The notes beneath the pieces were generated by a model. That model made no database searches, was not told the origin of the DNA, and saw only the letters and a list, made by a program, of their open reading frames with translations. From PALSA-612 sp035652235 (GTDB lineage Bacteria > Actinomycetota > Thermoleophilia > Gaiellales > Gaiellaceae), in assembly GCA_035652235.1 (NCBI GenBank), contig DASREE010000042.1:1-64000 (forward strand): 64,000 bases of DNA, in the 5' to 3' direction. The translations under genes were made by a program, and so were the position numbers. Shown here one piece after another: positions 41,097 to 50,512 of this stretch; the first letter of the stretch is position 1; every line of letters begins with the position of its first letter.

Positions 41097-42085
41097 CGGC
41101 GACGCAGGAGGTCACGCTCGAGCGACGGGAGCTCGATCCCGCCCGCTTCCTGAACGTCGCCGTCGTCCGCGACTACGGCGTCGTCGTCGCCTTCGTCGGG
41201 CTGTTCATCACCCTGTCCGTCTCGAGCAGCGCCTTCCTCACCTGGGCGAACATGAAGAACCTCGCCTTCCAGACGGCGCCCGTCGGCATCATCGCGGTCG
41301 GCGGCACGCTCGTCTTCATCGGCGGCGGCTTCGACCTCTCCGTCGGCGCCATCTCCGGCTTCTCGGCGATCCTGTCCGGGAAGATCTTCCTGCACACGGG
41401 CGTCGGGCTGTGGGGCTCGCTCGTGCTCGGCGCCCTCGTCGGGCTCGGCTGCGGGATCGGCAACGGCCTGCTCGTCACGCTCGGTCGCGTGAACGCGTTC
41501 ATCGCCACGCTCGCCACCTCGATCGTCATCTACGGCTTCGCGCAGGTGATCACGGGCGGCAACCTCGTCTCGGTGCAGGCCGAGCGGTTCTCGACGCTCG
41601 GGCTCGGCACCGCCTGGGGGATCAACTACCCCGTGTTCGTCTGGCTCGCCTTCGCCCTCGTCTGCGGCTTCCTGCTCTGGCGGACGGTGCTCGGCCGCTA
41701 CATCTACGCGGCCGGCGGCAACGCGGAGGCGGCGCGCCTGTCGGGCGTCCGCGTCGGGACGATCCGCGCGACGACGTTCGCCTTCTCTGGCCTCGCCGCG
41801 GGCATCGCCGGCGTCATCCTCTTCTCGGAGGTGCAGACGGCACAGTGGAACGCGAACAGCGGCATCGAGTTCGATGCGATCACGGCCATCGTCCTCGGCG
41901 GCACGTCGCTGCTCGGCGGCGAGGGAGCCGTCTGGCGCTCCGTGCTCGGGGCCTTCTTCCTGCAGATGATCGGCAACGGCTTCGACCTGCTCGGCACGAC
42001 GCCGCAGTGGCAGTACGTGATCAAGGGCGGCATCCTCGCCGCTGCCGTCTCGCTCGACGCCTGGGCGCGGCGGAGGCGGACGTGA
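41093..42085 (+). CDS. Sugar ABC transporter permease (RbsC/XylH-type)
   Basis: A 330-residue membrane protein with about eight to ten spans. Family signatures: GIIAVGGTLVFIGGGFDLSVGA and later AITAIVLGGTSLLGGEGAVW. GTGA overlap at its start and at its end. Only one permease gene is present, as expected for a homodimeric channel of this class. Confidence 0.93.
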   Translation: MTATQEVTLERRELDPARFLNVAVVRDYGVVVAFVGLFITLSVSSSAFLTWANMKNLAFQTAPVGIIAVGGTLVFIGGGFDLSVGAISGFSAILSGKIFLHTGVGLWGSLVLGALVGLGCGIGNGLLVTLGRVNAFIATLATSIVIYGFAQVITGGNLVSVQAERFSTLGLGTAWGINYPVFVWLAFALVCGFLLWRTVLGRYIYAAGGNAEAARLSGVRVGTIRATTFAFSGLAAGIAGVILFSEVQTAQWNANSGIEFDAITAIVLGGTSLLGGEGAVWRSVLGAFFLQMIGNGFDLLGTTPQWQYVIKGGILAAAVSLDAWARRRRT

Positions 42086-42378
42086 GCGTCGTCTCGGTGC
42101 TCGAGCTCCACGTCCTGCCCGGCCGGGAGGAGGCCTTCGCGCGGCGCTTCTGCGAGCTGGCCGTGTTCGAGCGCTCGCGCGAGAGCGGCGGCTTCCTGGG
42201 CGGTCGCCTGCTGCGGCCGCTCGGCCAGGGCTCGACCTTCGTCGTCGTGGCCGAGTGGGACAGCCCCGGCGACTACCAGGCGTGGCTCGCGAGCGCTCTG
42301 CGCGCGCAGCTGGCAGCGGAGCTGGAGCCGATGCTGACCGGGGCGCCGGCCGCGGGCCGGCTGTTCGAGGAGGCGTGA
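42082..42378 (+). CDS. ABM (antibiotic biosynthesis monooxygenase)-domain small protein
   Basis: A 98-residue ferredoxin-like ABM-fold protein: VSVLELHVLPGREEAFARRFCEL, SGGFLGGRLLRPL, FVVVAEWDSPGDYQAWL. Family members are cofactor-free oxygenases, haem-degrading enzymes or simply binding proteins. Tightly overlapped with genes on both sides. Confidence 0.78.
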   Translation: MSVVSVLELHVLPGREEAFARRFCELAVFERSRESGGFLGGRLLRPLGQGSTFVVVAEWDSPGDYQAWLASALRAQLAAELEPMLTGAPAAGRLFEEA

Positions 42379-43355
42379 GGGTGCGCCGGGTGTCGCTCGT
42401 TTCGGGGCTCGAGGTGGGCGCCGTCGGCTTCGGCGCCTGGGGGCTGTCCGGCGACTACGGCCCCGCCGACCCGAGCCAGGCGGCCGCGGCGCTGCGGCGC
42501 GCGCTCGACGTCGGCGCAAGCCTCGTCGACACCGCCGACGAGTACGGCGACGGGGGAAACGAGCGGCTGATCGGCCGTGCGATCGCCGGTCGGCGGGCGG
42601 AGGTCGTGCTGGCGACGAAGGCCGGCCTCGTGCGCACGCCGGACGGCCGCGTGGGCGTGTGCGGCCGTCCGGAGCACCTGCGCCGCGCGCTCGACGGCAG
42701 CCTCGCCCGCCTCGGCGTCGAGACGGTCGACCTCTTCTACCTGCACCGCGTCGACCCGGACGTGCCGATCGAGGAGACGGTGGGCGCGATGGCGGAGCTC
42801 GTCGCCGCCGGCAAGGCCCGCTTCCTCGGCCTCTCCGAGGCGGGGCCGCAGACGATCCGCCGCGCGCACGCGGTGCACCCGCTCGCAGCGATCCAGAGCG
42901 AGTACTCGCTGTGGACGCGCGAGCCGGAGCGCGACGTCCTCCCGCTCGTGCGCGAGCTCGGGATCGGCTTCGTCGCCTTCAGCCCGCTCGGTCGCGGGTT
43001 CCTCGCCGGCGGCATCGCATCCTCCGCCGACCTGGCCGAGCGGGACTTCCGCCGCAACTCGCCCCGCTTCCGCGATGAGAACCTGGCGCGGAACCGGCGG
43101 CTGCTCGCGCCGCTCGTCAGCATCGCCTCCGCACGCGGCGCGACGCCCGCGCAGGTGGCGCTCGCCTGGCTCGTCGGCCGCGGCGTCGTCCCCATCCCGG
43201 GCACCCGGCGGCCAGACCGGGTGGAGGAGAACGCGCGGGCCGCCGAGCTCGCCCTCGACCCGGACGAGCTCGCGGAGCTCGACCGCTCCTTTCCCCCCGG
43301 CGCCGCCGCCGGCGAGCGCTATCCCCACGACCTGGAGGCCCTGACCGGACGATGA
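42375..43355 (+). CDS. Aldo/keto reductase
   Basis: A 326-residue TIM-barrel NADPH oxidoreductase. VGFGAWGLSG at the N-terminus, DTADEYGDGGNERLIG (Asp and Tyr of the catalytic tetrad), VVLATKAG (Lys), DLFYLHRVD (His) and PIPGTRRPDRVEENA near the cofactor site are all present. GTG start overlaps the preceding stop. Probably acts on an aldehyde or ketone from the imported compound. Confidence 0.92.
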   Translation: MRVRRVSLVSGLEVGAVGFGAWGLSGDYGPADPSQAAAALRRALDVGASLVDTADEYGDGGNERLIGRAIAGRRAEVVLATKAGLVRTPDGRVGVCGRPEHLRRALDGSLARLGVETVDLFYLHRVDPDVPIEETVGAMAELVAAGKARFLGLSEAGPQTIRRAHAVHPLAAIQSEYSLWTREPERDVLPLVRELGIGFVAFSPLGRGFLAGGIASSADLAERDFRRNSPRFRDENLARNRRLLAPLVSIASARGATPAQVALAWLVGRGVVPIPGTRRPDRVEENARAAELALDPDELAELDRSFPPGAAAGERYPHDLEALTGR

Positions 43356-45364
43356 GCTACCGCGTGGCAATGGACATCGGAGGGACGTTCACGGACTTCG
43401 TCGTCGTCGACGACGAGATCGGGCAGACGACCGCCGCCAAGACGTCGACGACACCGGCGAGCCCCGAGCAGGGCGTGCTCGACGGCCTCGTGCAGGCGGT
43501 GGCGAGGCCGGAGGCGATCGACTTCATCGTGCACGGGACGACGGTGGGGCTGAACGCCTTCCTCGAGCGGAAGGGGACGCGGGTGCTCCTGCTCATGACC
43601 GAGGGGCTGCGCGACGCCTACTCGATCGCGCGCCACGATCGCAAGGAGCTGTACACGCTGCGCTACCGCAAGCCGACGCGCCTCGTGCCGCGGCACGACG
43701 TGTACGAGGTGTCGGAGCGGCTGCGCTTCGACGGCAGCGTCGAGCGGGAGCTGGACGAGTCGAGCCTCGGGCCGCTGATCGAGGCCGTGCGCAGGGAGGG
43801 GATCGAGGCCGTCGCCGTCTGCCTGATCCACGCGTACGTCAACCCGGAGCACGAGCTGCGCGTGCGCGAGCTGCTCGAGCGCGAGTGCCCGGGGCTGTCC
43901 GTCAGCCTGTCCCACGAGATCGCGCGCGAGTGGCGCGAGTACGAGCGCGCGTCGACGGCCGTCCTCAACGCCTACGTCGCGCCGCGCGTGGAGAGCTACC
44001 TGCGGAAGCTCGAGGGCAAGCTCGCCGAGCTCGGCGTCGGGGCGACGCTGCACGTCATGCAGTCGAACGGCGGCATCACGACCGCCGGGAAGGCGCGGCG
44101 GCAGCCGATCCAGACCCTGCTGTCGGGGCCGGTCGGCGGCACGATCGGCGGCGCGGCGCTGTCGCGCGTCACCGGGCGCCCGAACCTGCTGTGCGTGGAC
44201 ATGGGCGGAACCTCGTTCGACCTGAGCCTCATCGTCGACGGGCTGCCGACCGTCTCCACGGAGACGGAGCTCCAGGGTCTGCCCGTGCTGATGCCGCTCG
44301 TCGACATCCACACGATCGGCGCCGGCGGCGGGTCGATCGCCTGGCTGGAGGCGGGCGGGCTGCGCGTCGGGCCGCACAGCGCCGGCGCCGTCCCGGGGCC
44401 TGCCTGCTACGGCCGCGGCGGGACGGAGCCGACCGTGACGGACGCGAACCTGCTGCTCGGCCGGCTCGACCCGGACTACTTCCTCGGCGGCAACATGCAG
44501 CTGGACGAGGCGGCGTCCGCCGCCGCGCTCGAGCCGGTCGCGCGCGAGCTCGCGCTCGAGCAGGAGGCGCTCGCCGAAGGGATCCTCGCCATCGTCAACG
44601 CGAACATGGCGGACGCGATGCGCACCATCACCGTCAGGCAGGGGATCGACCCGCGTGACTACTCGCTCGTCGCCTTCGGCGGCGCCGGGCCGATGCACGC
44701 GGTCTGGCTCGCCGAGGAGCTCGAGATCGGCGAGGTGATCGTCCCCTGGAGCCCCGGCACCTTCTCGGCCTGGGGGATGCTGCAGACCGACATGCGCCAC
44801 GACGTCGTGCGCAGCTTCTACCACTCGCTCGCCGATCTGCAGGCGGCCGATCTCGAGACCGTCTTCCGCGAGCTGGAGGCGGAGGGCGCCGAGCTCCTCG
44901 CCGAGCAGGGCGTCGGGCCCGGCGAGCAGTACGCCGCCCGCTCCGCCGACATGCGCTACGTCGGTCAGGAGTACAGCGTCAACGTCTCGGTGGGCGCCGT
45001 CGACCTCGCCGAGATCGACGCCGCCTTCCACGAGGCGCACCGGGTCCGCTACGGCCACTCGACTCCCGGCGCCCCCGTCGAGCTCGTCAACCTGCGGGTG
45101 GCGGCGTTCGGCCGCATCGCGGGCGGAGCCGCCCCCTTCCGGCCGCCCGAGCCGGGCGCCGATCCTCTGCTCGGCAGGCGCCGGGCGATCTTCGACGGCA
45201 CCGCGCACGACACCGCCGTCCTCCTCCGCGACCGGCTCGCGCCGGGCGACCGCCACCAGGGCCCGGTCGTGATCGAGGAGGCCGGCTCGACCACCGTCGT
45301 CCCGCCCGGCCACGCCGTCGGCGTGGACGAGCACGGCAACCTGCTGATCACGAGGAGCTCATGA
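43352..45364 (+). CDS. hyuA: Hydantoinase/oxoprolinase A-type subunit
   Basis: A 670-residue HyuA/OplAH-N type protein with the ATP-binding MDIGGTFTDFVVVDD at the N-terminus, HGTTVGLNAF, LSGPVGGTIGGA, CVDMGGTSFDLSL and IGAGGGSIAW. With subunit B it hydrolyses (usually using ATP) hydantoins or 5-oxoproline, or carboxylates ketones. ATGA overlaps on both sides. The gene symbol marks the family; substrate is not established. Confidence 0.92.
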   Translation: MSYRVAMDIGGTFTDFVVVDDEIGQTTAAKTSTTPASPEQGVLDGLVQAVARPEAIDFIVHGTTVGLNAFLERKGTRVLLLMTEGLRDAYSIARHDRKELYTLRYRKPTRLVPRHDVYEVSERLRFDGSVERELDESSLGPLIEAVRREGIEAVAVCLIHAYVNPEHELRVRELLERECPGLSVSLSHEIAREWREYERASTAVLNAYVAPRVESYLRKLEGKLAELGVGATLHVMQSNGGITTAGKARRQPIQTLLSGPVGGTIGGAALSRVTGRPNLLCVDMGGTSFDLSLIVDGLPTVSTETELQGLPVLMPLVDIHTIGAGGGSIAWLEAGGLRVGPHSAGAVPGPACYGRGGTEPTVTDANLLLGRLDPDYFLGGNMQLDEAASAAALEPVARELALEQEALAEGILAIVNANMADAMRTITVRQGIDPRDYSLVAFGGAGPMHAVWLAEELEIGEVIVPWSPGTFSAWGMLQTDMRHDVVRSFYHSLADLQAADLETVFRELEAEGAELLAEQGVGPGEQYAARSADMRYVGQEYSVNVSVGAVDLAEIDAAFHEAHRVRYGHSTPGAPVELVNLRVAAFGRIAGGAAPFRPPEPGADPLLGRRRAIFDGTAHDTAVLLRDRLAPGDRHQGPVVIEEAGSTTVVPPGHAVGVDEHGNLLITRSS

Positions 45365-47076
45365 CCGCGACCCTCACCCGCCCCGACCCGATCACCACCG
45401 AGATCATCCGCAGCGCCTTCGTCTCCTGTGCCCAGGACATGAACGCGACGCTCATCCGCAGCTCCTACACCCCGATCATCTACGAGGGCAAGGACTGCTC
45501 CGTCGCCATCCTCGACGAGCACGGCGACGTGCTCGGCCAGTCGCTCGGCCTGCCGCTCTTCCTCGGCAACCTGGAGATCTGCGTCAAGCTCGCCGCCGAG
45601 ATGTTCGGCTGGGACGCGTTCGAGCCGGGCGACGTCTTCTACATGAACGACTCGTACATGACCGGGACGCACCTCAACGACGCCACCATCTTCGGGCCGA
45701 TCTTCTGGCACGACCGCCTGGTCGGCTTCTCGGCGACGCGGGCGCACTGGCTCGACGTCGGCGGCAAGGACCCGGGCGGGCCGATGGACTCGCGCGAGAT
45801 CTACCAGGAGGGCATGCGCTGGGGGCCGACCCGGATCTACGACGCCGGCCGGCCGCGCGAGGACATCATCGACCTCCTGCGCCGGAACGGCCGCTTCGGC
45901 TACTCGCTCGTCGGCGACATGAACGCCCAGGTGGCCGCCTGCCGTACCGGCGAGGCGCGCTTCCAGGCGATCCTCGACCGCTACGGCTACGACACGTACG
46001 CGCAGGCGCGCGCCGAGATCTACCGCCAGTCGGAGGAGCTCGAGCGCGAGGCCGTCGCCGCCATCCCCGACGGGACGTACCGCGCCGAGGGCTTCCTCGA
46101 CGACGACGGCCTCGGTCACGGGCCCGTTTCCGTCTGCGTCCGGGTCGACGTCGAGGCAGACCGGATGACGATCGACCTGGAGGGTTCCTCGCCGCAGATG
46201 GAGGGGCCGGTCAACTGCGGCTTCGCCCAGACGGTGTCGGCCTGCCGGGTGGCGTTCAAGCTGCTGATCAACCCGGACCGGCCGGTCGACGGCGGCACGT
46301 TCACGACCCTGGACGTGAAAGCTCCGCCCGGCTCCATCTTCGACGCCCAGGAGCCGGCGGCGTGCCAGTGGTACTTCAGCTCGCTCGGCCTGCTCATCGA
46401 CCTGGTCGTCACCGCGCTCGCGCCGGCGCTGCCGGACCGCGTGGCGGCGGCCCACTTCGGCGACTCGATGGTCATGTTCCTGTCCGGGCGGGACCCGCGC
46501 CGCGGCAACCAGCCGTTCCTGCACGTCATGCCGCACGCCGGCGGCTGGGGCGGCTTCGAGGGAGGCGACGGCGAGGACGGCCTGATCAACAACGTCAACG
46601 GCGGGTTCAAGGACTACCCGGTCGAGGTGTTCGAGGTGAAGTACCCGGCGACGATCCGCCGCTACGGCTTCCGGCCGGACACCGGCGGCCCCGGGCGCTT
46701 CCGCGGCGGCTGCGGCCTGTACCGGACGTTCGAGGTGCAGCCCGAGGCCAGGCTGTACCTCTGGTTCGAGCGGTCCGTGACGCCGGCCTGGGGGCTGTTC
46801 GGTGGCCGGGGCGCCGTCGGGCCGGACGTCGTCGTCAACCCGGGCAGCGCCGGGGAGCTCCACCTGCTCAAGGCGAACGCGCATCCGCTCGCGCCCGGCT
46901 CGGTCGTCGAGCTTCGCACCGGCGGAGGCGGCGGCTTCGGCAACCCGCTCGAGCGCGACCCGGAGCGGGTGCGCGCGGACGTCCGCGACGGCTACGTCAG
47001 CCTCGAGGCCGCCGCGCGCGACTACGGCGTCGTGCTCGACCCGGAGACGCTCGAGGTCGTCGAGCTGAGACGGTGA
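45361..47076 (+). CDS. hyuB: Hydantoinase/oxoprolinase B-type subunit
   Basis: 571 residues, the usual length. Signatures: ITTEIIRSAFVSCAQDMNATLIRSSYTP at the start, NDSYMTGTHLNDATIF, PQMEGPVNCGF and GGGGGFGNPLERDPERV close to the end. It forms a heteromer with the A subunit. Last intact gene of the operon; the stop overlaps a GTG that begins a broken second hyuA. Confidence 0.92.
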   Translation: MTATLTRPDPITTEIIRSAFVSCAQDMNATLIRSSYTPIIYEGKDCSVAILDEHGDVLGQSLGLPLFLGNLEICVKLAAEMFGWDAFEPGDVFYMNDSYMTGTHLNDATIFGPIFWHDRLVGFSATRAHWLDVGGKDPGGPMDSREIYQEGMRWGPTRIYDAGRPREDIIDLLRRNGRFGYSLVGDMNAQVAACRTGEARFQAILDRYGYDTYAQARAEIYRQSEELEREAVAAIPDGTYRAEGFLDDDGLGHGPVSVCVRVDVEADRMTIDLEGSSPQMEGPVNCGFAQTVSACRVAFKLLINPDRPVDGGTFTTLDVKAPPGSIFDAQEPAACQWYFSSLGLLIDLVVTALAPALPDRVAAAHFGDSMVMFLSGRDPRRGNQPFLHVMPHAGGWGGFEGGDGEDGLINNVNGGFKDYPVEVFEVKYPATIRRYGFRPDTGGPGRFRGGCGLYRTFEVQPEARLYLWFERSVTPAWGLFGGRGAVGPDVVVNPGSAGELHLLKANAHPLAPGSVVELRTGGGGGFGNPLERDPERVRADVRDGYVSLEAAARDYGVVLDPETLEVVELRR

Positions 47077-47135
47077 GCGCAGGCGCGTCGCCGTCGACAT
47101 CGGCGGCACCTTCGCCGATCTCGCCTTCCTCGTGC
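47073..47135 (+). pseudogene. Remnant of a second hyuA N-terminus
   Basis: Directly after hyuB the DNA encodes RRRVAVDIGGTFADLAFL, the ATP-binding start of a HyuA protein. The overlapping GTG at 47073 is in another frame, so a one-base change has broken the start. Similarity ends after about 18 residues, and the reading continues into unrelated sequence and the convergent protease gene. It is the trace of a paralogous hyuA that once followed hyuB. Confidence 0.55.
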
Positions 47136-47232
47136 TCGGCGCCGCAGGCGGCTCGGCCGACCCGCACGAGCGGCCGCTGGAGCGCGTGTGCGAGGACGTC
47201 GAGGACGGCGACGCGAGCGGGCGGCGCCTGCC

Positions 47233-48345
47233 TCAGCGGCCGGCGTGCGAGGCGGCGACGAGGCGGCCGACGTCGGTCATCGACAGCAGGCCGCGCAGCT
47301 CGCCGTCGGCGAGGACGATCGCACGGTCGATCCCGCCCCGGTGCAGCTCGGCGAGCGCGTCGAGGAGCCGGTCGTCCTCGTGCACGACAGGGACCTCGTC
47401 CAGCGCGAGCATGCACTCGCCGACCCGCCGCTCGGCCCACAGCGCGCGGGGCACGCGCACGACCGCGCGGAAGGGCAGCAGCCCGACGACGCGTCCGCGG
47501 TCGCACACGGGGTAGGTCGTGTACTCGTGCGTGTGCGCGACGACGTCCATGAACTCGGCGAGCGACGCCTCCGCCGGCGCGACGACCGGCCGGCGCACCA
47601 TCAGATCGCGCACGCGCAGCCCCGCGAGCGCCTCCCGCAGGACGAGCCCCGTCCCTTCCGCCGTCGCCGCCTGGACGAGGAACCAGCCGAGGAACGCGAG
47701 CCAGGCCCCGCTCCAGGCACCCGCGAACACGAGCAGGACGACGCCGATCCCGATCAGCCCGTAGCCGAACGCGCGGCCGGCGTCGGCGGCGATCCTCGTC
47801 GCCGTACGGAAGTCCCGTCTCGCGTGCCAGAGGAGGGCGCGGAGCACGCGGCCGCCGTCGAGCGGCAGCGCCGGCAGCATGTTGAAGGCGAGCAGGAGCA
47901 GGTTGATGTAGCCGAGCCAGGTGAGTACGCCCTGGACGGCGTCCTGCGAGGCGGCGAGGGCACCGAGCCCCACGAACGAGCCCCCGAGAAGCAGCGACAC
48001 GAGCGGCCCGGCGAGCGCGATGCGCAGCTCGGCCGCCGCGGACGGGAACTCGCCGCGAAACTGCGCCACGCCTCCGAAGAGCCAGAGCGTGATCCCCTCG
48101 ATCTGCATCCCCTCGCGCTGCGCCTGCAGGGCGTGGCCGAGCTCGTGCAGGAGGAGCGACAGGAAGAAGACGGGCACGGCGACGAGCGCCATCGCCAGGT
48201 AGGTCGCGTCCGAGAGGTGCGGGTAGTCGGACGGGAAGACGGAGCTCGCGAGCGTCCACGCGATGAGCGCGAAGGCGACGAGCCAGCTCCAGTTGACGCC
48301 GATGCGGATGCCGGCGATGCGGCCGAGTTCGAGGCTGGGGTTCAC
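47233..48345 (-). CDS. M50-family site-2-type membrane metalloprotease with CBS pair
   Basis: A 370-residue intramembrane protease: LLLHELGHALQAQREG (HExxH zinc motif in a membrane span), NMLPALPLDGGRVLRALLW (third zinc ligand Asp), four to six spans, then two CBS repeats (LMVRRPVVAPAEASLAEFMD, GGIDRAIVLADGELRGLLSM). CBS domains may tune activity by binding adenine nucleotides. GTG at 48345 gives the family N-terminus; the open frame extends 130 codons upstream without similarity. Confidence 0.85.
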   Translation of the reverse strand: MNPSLELGRIAGIRIGVNWSWLVAFALIAWTLASSVFPSDYPHLSDATYLAMALVAVPVFFLSLLLHELGHALQAQREGMQIEGITLWLFGGVAQFRGEFPSAAAELRIALAGPLVSLLLGGSFVGLGALAASQDAVQGVLTWLGYINLLLLAFNMLPALPLDGGRVLRALLWHARRDFRTATRIAADAGRAFGYGLIGIGVVLLVFAGAWSGAWLAFLGWFLVQAATAEGTGLVLREALAGLRVRDLMVRRPVVAPAEASLAEFMDVVAHTHEYTTYPVCDRGRVVGLLPFRAVVRVPRALWAERRVGECMLALDEVPVVHEDDRLLDALAELHRGGIDRAIVLADGELRGLLSMTDVGRLVAASHAGR

Positions 48346-48548
48346 GGCACGTCCTGCGGTAGCGTCCTGCGCTCGCTCTCCAGCTTGCGCCCGGGGAGAC
48401 GCCGGTTCATCGGGGCGGCCGCGGATCGCGGGTCGGTGGAAACCGCCCTCGCCTACCGGGCGGCGGGGCCGGGACGGCGGACGGGCGAGCTTCCGGCCCG
48501 GGCGTCGCCGACGAAGGCGATCCGACCCGCGAGCCCGCGGGACGACCG

Positions 48549-48842
48549 TCAGCGATCGGTGTCGTAGATCGTCTCGCGTGCGCCGGGCGGCGCCGTTCCC
48601 GTCCTCCGGCGTTGCTGCGCCAGCTCTCGCTCGTGCGCCATCGCGAGCTTCCTCGCGCGGCGCTCGGACCGCCGCCGCGTGAACGCCTGGGCGATCCCCA
48701 GGAGCTCTCCGTCGAGATAGACGTCCGACTGCCAACGAACGAAGTACCCTCGTTCGGCGGTGCCGCTGTCGCGCCAGCGCATCGTCACGATCCGGTACGC
48801 GGGCATGCCGTAGTAATAGCCGTTCTTCGAGCCGTTCCTCAC
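48549..48842 (-). CDS. Hypothetical small protein
   Basis: 97 residues, not recognised. It is rich in Arg and aromatic residues, with an N-terminal half resembling beta strands (YRIVTMRWRDSG, FVRWQSDVYLDGELLGIAQA) and a basic helical C-terminus. An internal ATG at 48806 (MPAYRIVTMRW) is a possible start. No partner gene is evident. Confidence 0.45.
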   Translation of the reverse strand: MRNGSKNGYYYGMPAYRIVTMRWRDSGTAERGYFVRWQSDVYLDGELLGIAQAFTRRRSERRARKLAMAHERELAQQRRRTGTAPPGARETIYDTDR

Positions 48843-48931
48843 CGATCTCGCTTCGTGGCCGGCTGCTGCCAGGGCGGCTGGCGATGCTTCGCCGTCCCCG
48901 GCCCGCGGCTGCTGCCTAGAGTTCCCGTCTC

Positions 48932-50131
48932 GTGCGATCCGAGGCGCGGCCAGCGAGGATCGACCGCGCCGCCTGGCGCCTGCTCGCCGCCGCGCTCGTG
49001 TCGCAGGTCGGCGTCTCGGTCGTCGAGCAGGGGATCCCGACGCTCACCGGCTTCATCAAGGACGACCTCGGTCTGACGGCGGCGGCGGCAGGCCTGACAG
49101 TGTCCTCGTTCACGGTCGGCCGCGTTGTCGGCTCCTACGCGGCCGGCCTCGCCGCCGACCGCATCGGCGAGCGCCGCGTGCTCGTCGGCGGTGGCGTCGC
49201 CACGGGCCTCCTCGTCGCCCTGGCCGTCAGTGCGCCTCTGCCCGCCCTCGTCCTGCTGCTCGCGCTCGCCGGCGTCGCGAGCGCGGCCTCGACGCCGGCC
49301 GGTGGCCGTCTCGTGCTCCTCGCCTTCCCGCGCAACCGACGCGGCCTTGCCCTCGGGCTGCGCCAGACAGGGATCCCGATCGGCGGCCTGGTCGCCGCCG
49401 TGCTGCTGCCGTGGATCGCCCACCTCGAAGGCTGGCGCTGGAGCCTCGCCGTGGGCGGCGCGATCACGGCGCTCACCGTCGCTCCGCTCGTCGTGTCGCG
49501 TGCCGAGCGCTGGGACGAAGCCGAGACGGTCCTCCCGGCGCAGAGGCGCAGTCCCGCCCGCGACCGTACGATCAGGCTGCTGACGATGTGGGGCTGCCTG
49601 GTCGTCACCGGGCAGTACGCGCTGATCGCCTTCCTTGCGCTTGACCTGCATGCGAACGCCCGGTTGACGCTCGCCGGCGCCTCGCTCGTCGTCGCCTGCG
49701 CGCAGGCGAGCGGCATCGTCGGCCGGGTCGCCTGGGGCGCGCTCAGCGACCGGTTGCTCGCGTACGGGCGGAAGCCCCTGCTGCTCGCCCTGACGGCGGT
49801 CGCGCTGACCGCGGCCCTGCTCCTGCTCGCGATCCCCCGCTCCGCTCCCCTCGCCGTGCTTGCGGCCGTCGCCACCGTTGCCGGTTTCGCGCTGATCGGC
49901 TTCCAGGGGCTGTGGGTGACGATGGTCGCCGAGGCGGCCGGCCCGGCCAGGGCCGGCGCCGCCACGGGCTTCGGGATCACGTTCATCGCCGGCTCGATCG
50001 CGATCAGTCCGCCCGCGTACGGGCTCGTCGCCGACCTCGCGGGGACGTACCGCGCCGTCTGGGCCGCGCTCGCGCTCGTGCTCGCGATCGCCTTCGTGCC
50101 AGCGAGCCTCGTCGGGACGGAACGGCGCTGA
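48932..50131 (+). CDS. MFS transporter
   Basis: A 399-residue carrier with about 12 spans. The loop 2-3 motif GLAADRIGERRVLVGG and its repeat WGALSDRLLAYGRKPLLL mark the major facilitator superfamily. FIKDDLGLTAAAAGLTVSSFTVGRV near the start resembles organic-anion or sugar-acid carriers (CynX/NimT-like), but substrate cannot be told. GTG start without a clear ribosome-binding site. Confidence 0.85.
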   Translation: MRSEARPARIDRAAWRLLAAALVSQVGVSVVEQGIPTLTGFIKDDLGLTAAAAGLTVSSFTVGRVVGSYAAGLAADRIGERRVLVGGGVATGLLVALAVSAPLPALVLLLALAGVASAASTPAGGRLVLLAFPRNRRGLALGLRQTGIPIGGLVAAVLLPWIAHLEGWRWSLAVGGAITALTVAPLVVSRAERWDEAETVLPAQRRSPARDRTIRLLTMWGCLVVTGQYALIAFLALDLHANARLTLAGASLVVACAQASGIVGRVAWGALSDRLLAYGRKPLLLALTAVALTAALLLLAIPRSAPLAVLAAVATVAGFALIGFQGLWVTMVAEAAGPARAGAATGFGITFIAGSIAISPPAYGLVADLAGTYRAVWAALALVLAIAFVPASLVGTERR

Positions 50132-50146
50132 CCTTCCCGGCGGCCG

Positions 50147-50512
50147 CTACGGCTCGCCGGTCCGGCGTGTGGGTGAGAGATCGCCCGTCAGCGACCGGTC
50201 GCGGCGGCCGCGGAGGCCGGCCTGGCTCCGGACCGTCTCCTCTGTCCGCCGCAGCTCGTGGAGGACCTCGTGGAGCACCCGGCCGAGCTCCTGGACCTCC
50301 TCCCGGATCGCGATCTCCTGCAGGAGCGACGCCTCGCGGAGGGCCCTCGCACAGGCGAGGAAGCCGAGTGCGACGACCTGCTCCCTCGACGCCGGCTCCT
50401 CGTCGCCGCGGTAGATCGAGCCGAGCCGTGCGACGAGCTCGTCCGCCTCGGCCGTCGTGCTGGTGAGCGCCTCGTGGAGCAGCGCGAGCACGCGCTCCCT
50501 CGGCGTCGTCAT
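50147..50512 (-). CDS. Hypothetical helical protein
   Basis: 121 residues, not recognised. Long amphipathic helices rich in Glu, Arg and Leu (RERVLALLHEALTS, ADELVARLGSIYRG, EEVQELGRVLHEVLHELRRT) suggest a coiled-coil or helical-bundle protein. It converges on the MFS gene. Expression is plausible from codon bias, but nothing links it to a pathway. Confidence 0.45.
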   Translation of the reverse strand: MTTPRERVLALLHEALTSTTAEADELVARLGSIYRGDEEPASREQVVALGFLACARALREASLLQEIAIREEVQELGRVLHEVLHELRRTEETVRSQAGLRGRRDRSLTGDLSPTRRTGEP

